Of a DNA stretch of 19,173 bases, positions 16,399-19,173 are shown one piece after another (position 1 is the stretch's first letter; every line of letters starts with the position of its first letter). This stretch comes from Colimorpha sp045597945 (GTDB lineage: Bacteria > Bacteroidota > Bacteroidia > Bacteroidales > P3). The notes beneath the pieces are model-generated. The model saw nothing but the letters and a program-made list of their open reading frames with translations, had not been told where the DNA came from and did not search any database. The translations under genes were made by a program, and so were the position numbers. Where the stretch lies: the NCBI GenBank assembly GCA_045597945.1, contig JAZLLD010000107.1, forward strand, positions 1 through 19,173, read 5' to 3'.

Positions 16399-16401
16399 AT
16401 C

Positions 16402-17130
16402 ATGAAACAACTGTTGTTCATAGCATTGTTTGCCATTGCCTCAATCAGCGCCTTCGCTCAGATAAGCCTGAGTGCCAACGTGGCTTGTACCCTCAATGGC
16501 TACACCTACAAGCAGCAGAATCTTGCCGCCTACAACGAAGCTTTGCCCAGCGGGCACTCTTTTGAAGCTCATCCGAAACTTGGTTTCGCTGTGTCCGACA
16601 AACTATGCCTGGGTGTGGAATTGGGCTACTTGCAGTCCGTCTCCACCACCACTTCCGGCATCTACAATCCCAACCAGGGCTCGTGGGACAAACAGTCCTC
16701 CGATCAGATGAAGAATCAGGTATTTAGTGCCGGGCTCTTTGCCCGCTACCAAGTTCACGACTTCGGGCGGCTGTCGGTGCATGCCGAGCTGGCAGGAGTA
16801 TATGGTTTCAACAACGGCCTTCTAACCAGCACACAGACTGCCGGAAGCGACGATCTGGAGTTCTGTCGCGACATAATCAGCCATCAAATGAGTGTGCAGC
16901 TCGTGCCGGTGTTCGTATATTCCTTTGGCAACCGGTTCAGCATGGATGTCTACCTGAATTTTGCATCCTTGGTGTTCACGCGCGACAACACCCAGATTTC
17001 GGGGCTCTACAAAAAGGGCTATCGCTTCGATCATCCTGCCGGCACCGAAACCACCACCTATGCACTAGACCTAGGCATCCGTACCCGCACCACCACCCTC
17101 CTATCGTTAGGCTTCACCTACGCGCTATGA
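16402..17130 (+). CDS. Outer-membrane beta-barrel protein
   Basis: A 242-residue protein with signal peptide 'MKQLLFIALFAIASISAFAQ'. It is followed by alternating amphipathic strands typical of OmpA/OmpW-type eight-stranded barrels, such as 'LGFAVSDKLCLGVELGYLQ', 'VFSAGLFARYQV' and 'RLSVHAELAGVYGF'. It ends 'LLSLGFTYAL', an aromatic strand close to the barrel C-terminal signature. I do not recognise a specific function. Porin-like or structural roles are possible. It starts 3 bp after the GH25-like gene and a strong terminator follows, so the two form a complete transcription unit and may act together in the envelope. Confidence 0.82.
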   Translation: MKQLLFIALFAIASISAFAQISLSANVACTLNGYTYKQQNLAAYNEALPSGHSFEAHPKLGFAVSDKLCLGVELGYLQSVSTTTSGIYNPNQGSWDKQSSDQMKNQVFSAGLFARYQVHDFGRLSVHAELAGVYGFNNGLLTSTQTAGSDDLEFCRDIISHQMSVQLVPVFVYSFGNRFSMDVYLNFASLVFTRDNTQISGLYKKGYRFDHPAGTETTTYALDLGIRTRTTTLLSLGFTYAL

Positions 17131-17154
17131 AACATCATACAAAAAGAAATATCC

Positions 17155-17181
17155 AAGGGGCGGCCACAGTCGCCCCTTTTT
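17155..17181 (+). terminator. Rho-independent terminator after the outer-membrane protein gene
   Basis: An 8-bp stem AAGGGGCG (17155-17162) pairs with CGCCCCTT (17171-17178) around an 8-nt loop, with a T run following. It lies 25 bp after the stop codon. Confidence 0.92.
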
Positions 17182-17250
17182 ATTTACAACCCAAGTCCAA
17201 ATAAGAAATGCAACTTGTAATAGTAGTCTCGGAACACGGAACAGTCTCTA

Positions 17251-17349
17251 TCATAGATGACATATTTTATCTTTAGGTAAGTGCTGCTCTATTTGAGCAA
17301 AAAGTGTTATCTTTTCCATCAGAGTTGTGCTTTTGCGTTGCTTGAACAT
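17251..17349 (-). pseudogene. Possible transposase N-terminal remnant
   Basis: On the minus strand a 32-codon frame encodes 'MFKQRKSTTLMEKITLFAQ' followed by 'IEQHLPKDKICHL' and TGA. An 'M-x-K-x-T-L-F-A-Q-I' start followed by 'LPKD' resembles the N-termini of IS4-group transposases of Bacteroidota (DUF4372-type), but this is a resemblance from memory only. A frame just beyond the stop continues with 'DRDCSVFRDYYYKLHFLFG', which could be a shifted continuation. No transposase core follows, so at best this is a decayed fragment. Confidence 0.35.
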
Positions 17350-17404
17350 AAGTGTGTTCAGCAAACTTTGAGTGCAACTATGGCTCTATTGCCAGCTGCC
17401 CCTT

Positions 17405-17537
17405 AACTCCGCTGTTCCCCCGTTCCTTATCCTATATTTATACCTTAGTTATACTATATTTATCCTATATGTAATAGAATAAATAAGGTATAACTATAGT
17501 ATAACTAAGGTAAAACTAACTATGCTAAGGCGGAGTT
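17405..17537. repeat. 133-bp imperfect foldback
   Basis: Outer arms AACTCCGC (17405-17412) and GCGGAGTT (17530-17537) enclose a perfect 18-bp inverted repeat, TACCTTAGTTATACTATA (17441-17458) and its complement (17495-17512). The interior is very AT-rich (TTATCCTATAT, AATAAATAAGG) and partly continues the symmetry. The rest of the gene-poor stretch 17183-17815 shows no convincing ORF. This is probably a MITE-like element or the site of one. Confidence 0.8.
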
Positions 17538-17606
17538 TCATGGCTGAATCATGAAAATTTCTGTTCAACAAAAAGCACTTCAACACTGTGGCAGTTCCAC
17601 CAGTGA

Positions 17607-17637
17607 TCCTTCGCTATTCCTTCGCTCATCCTTCGCT
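17607..17637 (+). repeat. Three copies of TCCTTCGCT at an 11-nt period
   Basis: TCCTTCGCT occurs exactly at 17607, 17618 and 17629, with 2-nt spacers (AT, CA). The period is about one DNA helical turn, so the copies face the same side of the helix. The block lies about 150 bp before the promoter of the LRR gene. Confidence 0.85.
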
Positions 17638-17764
17638 TGTAGAAGTGGAAAAGGGTGAGGGTAGGGGGGTGATTAGATTCTGCCAGTCGTGTTGGATTAC
17701 CTCAAAATGTTAAAAATCATCCGTTTTGCTCGCTCGAAATGTTAAATATATAAATAAAATCCCT

Positions 17765-17790
17765 TATATGCTTTTTTCTTCGTATCTTTG
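17765..17790 (+). promoter_or_regulatory. Bacteroidota-type promoter for the LRR protein gene
   Basis: TATAT at 17765-17769, 13 nt, then TATCTTTG at 17783-17790, preceded by TTCG and followed by CA. The predicted leader before the ATG at 17816 is about 20 nt. Confidence 0.78.
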
Positions 17791-17815
17791 CACCCGGAAA
17801 GAAACACGATCAGTC

Positions 17816-19173
17816 ATGAAAAAATTCGTCCTCACCCTCCTTCTCGTAGTATCGGCCCTCACTACTTGGGCCTACGATTTCAGTGCCGTTGCCCCCACTG
17901 GACAAACACTGTACTATAATATCTCTGGCAGCAATGTGACGGTGACAGCTCCTGTTACCTATGGTTATTCAGGATACACCGAACCTACAGGTGCCCTCAC
18001 CATTCCCTCTTCGGTCACCTATTCCGGCACTACCTACTCTGTCACTTCCATTGGAAATTTCGCTTTCGAAGGCTGCACAAGCCTCTTCAGCGTTTCCATT
18101 CCCAACTCCGTCACTTTTATTGGAAATTCCGCTTTCGAAAGTTGCACAAACCTCATGAGAGTTAGCATCCCCAACTCCGTCACTTTCATTGGTGATCGCG
18201 CTTTCTGGGAATGCAGTAGCCTTATCAGCGCCACCATCCCCAACTCCGTCGCTTCCATTGGTGATTACGCTTTCTATTCCTGCACCAGCCTCACCAGCAT
18301 CACCATCCCCAATTCCGTCACTTCCATCGGTTATTCCGCTTTCTCTGCCTGCACCAGACTCACCAGCGTCACCATCCCCAACTCCGTCACTTACATCGGT
18401 TCTTCCGCTTTCTATGGCTGCAACGCCCTCACCAATGTCACCATCCCTAACTCCGTCACTTCCATTGATTCTTACGCTTTCTCTGGTTGTAGTAGCCTTA
18501 CATCCATCACCTGCAATTCCACTGCAGCTCCCACTTTAGGTTCTAATGTGTTTCGCGCTGTTCCATCCTCCGCCACCATATACATTCCCTGCGGAAGTTT
18601 GGAATCTTACCAGAACCGTTGGCCGCAGTTCTCCAATTTTATTGAACGCTTATACAACGTTAGTGTCTCTACTGCCGACCCCATTCAAGGTTCTGCCTCA
18701 GTCTCTTCCCAGCCCACATGCACTAACTCAACGGCTGTGATAGCTGCCACCCCTGCACCCAGCCACCATTTTGTCAGCTGGAGCGACGGAAACACCGACA
18801 ATCCCCGCACCATCACTCTCACACAAGACACAGCACTTACCGCAATCTTTTCTAACCTATACTACGATTTTAGTGCCGTAGCTCCCTCTGGTCAAACCCT
18901 TTATTACAAAATTTTATCCAGTCACACTGTCTGCGTTACCCATCCGGGACCTTGTGACTTTGAGGTTTGCTGGGGTGACTACACTCAGCCTACTGGTGAC
19001 CTTATCATCCCCTCCACCGTCAGCTGTTCCGGCACCACTTACTCCGTCACCGAAATAGGAGAGGACGCTTTCAATTGGTGCACCAGCCTCACCAGCGTCA
19101 CCATCCCCAACTCCGTCACTTCCATCGGTTCTGGCGCTTTCTCTGGCTGCGGCAGCCTCATCAGCGTCACCAT
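17816..19173 (+). CDS. Large secreted BspA-like leucine-rich-repeat protein (partial, runs off the right edge)
   Basis: Open from ATG 17816 to the window end with no stop, at least 452 residues. Signal peptide 'MKKFVLTLLLVVSALTTWA' precedes a short head domain beginning 'YDFSAVAPTGQTLYYNISG' (from residue 20). Seven LRR_5/BspA-type repeats of 23 residues follow (79-239), consensus I-G-x-x-A-F-x-x-C-x-x-L-x-x-V-x-I-P-N-S-V-T-x. After a cap ('IPCGSLESYQ', about 257) comes an InlB B-repeat-like domain (about 280-345, 'HHFVSWSDGNTDNPRTITL'). A second copy of the head ('YDFSAVAPSGQTLYYKI', from residue 350) then starts a new LRR block at about residue 414. BspA-type proteins are surface adhesins or binding proteins. 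C-terminal anchoring or secretion signals lie outside the window. The coding strand is strikingly pyrimidine-rich in the repeats. Confidence 0.92.
   Translation, partial: MKKFVLTLLLVVSALTTWAYDFSAVAPTGQTLYYNISGSNVTVTAPVTYGYSGYTEPTGALTIPSSVTYSGTTYSVTSIGNFAFEGCTSLFSVSIPNSVTFIGNSAFESCTNLMRVSIPNSVTFIGDRAFWECSSLISATIPNSVASIGDYAFYSCTSLTSITIPNSVTSIGYSAFSACTRLTSVTIPNSVTYIGSSAFYGCNALTNVTIPNSVTSIDSYAFSGCSSLTSITCNSTAAPTLGSNVFRAVPSSATIYIPCGSLESYQNRWPQFSNFIERLYNVSVSTADPIQGSASVSSQPTCTNSTAVIAATPAPSHHFVSWSDGNTDNPRTITLTQDTALTAIFSNLYYDFSAVAPSGQTLYYKILSSHTVCVTHPGPCDFEVCWGDYTQPTGDLIIPSTVSCSGTTYSVTEIGEDAFNWCTSLTSVTIPNSVTSIGSGAFSGCGSLISVT
18050..18532 (+). repeat. Seven 69-bp repeats encoding the LRRs
   Basis: Seven in-frame units of exactly 69 bp run from 18050. 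The core CACCATCCCCAACTCCGTCA or close variants recurs in most of them. A 34-bp stretch in this block (18359-18392) is identical to one in the second block (19088-19121), so the two blocks share DNA-level, not only protein-level, similarity. Confidence 0.9.

Noticed and set aside
18050..18532. CRISPR-like or noncoding tandem array
   Set aside because: The 69-bp units are in frame, encode 23-residue LRRs and have no unique spacers.
17961..18740. Several short open frames on both strands in the LRR region
   Set aside because: They are out-of-frame shadows of the repetitive LRR coding sequence, whose own frame is open from 17816 to the edge.

Overview
The window looks like a chromosomal segment of an uncultured gut- or rumen-type member of the Bacteroidales (Bacteroidota). 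Several lines of evidence support this. Five genes are preceded by a TAT(C/A)TTTG -7 box of the Bacteroidota sigma factor. Shine-Dalgarno sequences are absent. There is a fused NfnA/NfnB-type flavoprotein, a Bacteroidota-type DnaX, an 'HQLGTP'-type histidine kinase and a BspA-like leucine-rich-repeat surface protein. Nearly all genes are on the + strand.

Layout. Positions 1-132 look like the tail of an IS30-type transposase. Next come tpiA (232-993), a tandem 97-bp palindromic repeat (992-1185), an FtsX/LolCE-type permease (1185-2408) and an orphan sensor histidine kinase (2447-3925). The fused electron-transfer flavoprotein (4113-6398) has its own promoter and terminator. A lower-GC accessory patch follows (about 6500-8270), with a long leader, a frameshifted family 2 glycosyltransferase and a small glutaredoxin-like protein, then a small lipoprotein. 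dnaX (8883-10655) is interrupted by one in-frame TAG exactly where the conserved ATPase/clamp-loader part ends. A tightly packed run follows: cation/proton antiporter, lipoprotein, dapF, ligA (10723-15672). A further two-gene unit encodes a secreted GH25-like protein lacking its catalytic acids and an outer-membrane beta-barrel protein (15757-17130), closed by a terminator. A 630-bp gene-poor stretch (17183-17815) holds a transposase remnant, a 133-bp foldback and an 11-nt-period triplet repeat. The window ends inside a large secreted LRR protein (17816 to edge).

How the genes relate. Most are housekeeping genes: glycolysis, lysine/peptidoglycan precursor synthesis, DNA ligation, clamp loading and redox balancing. 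Small envelope proteins are interspersed. There is no obvious defence island, CRISPR array or integrated phage. The strongest unusual signals are the amber codon splitting dnaX into a gamma-like product and a tau-tail, the catalytically degenerate secreted GH25 homologue, and a promoter architecture shared by five transcription units (TATAT, exactly 13 nt, then TAT(C/A)TTTG).
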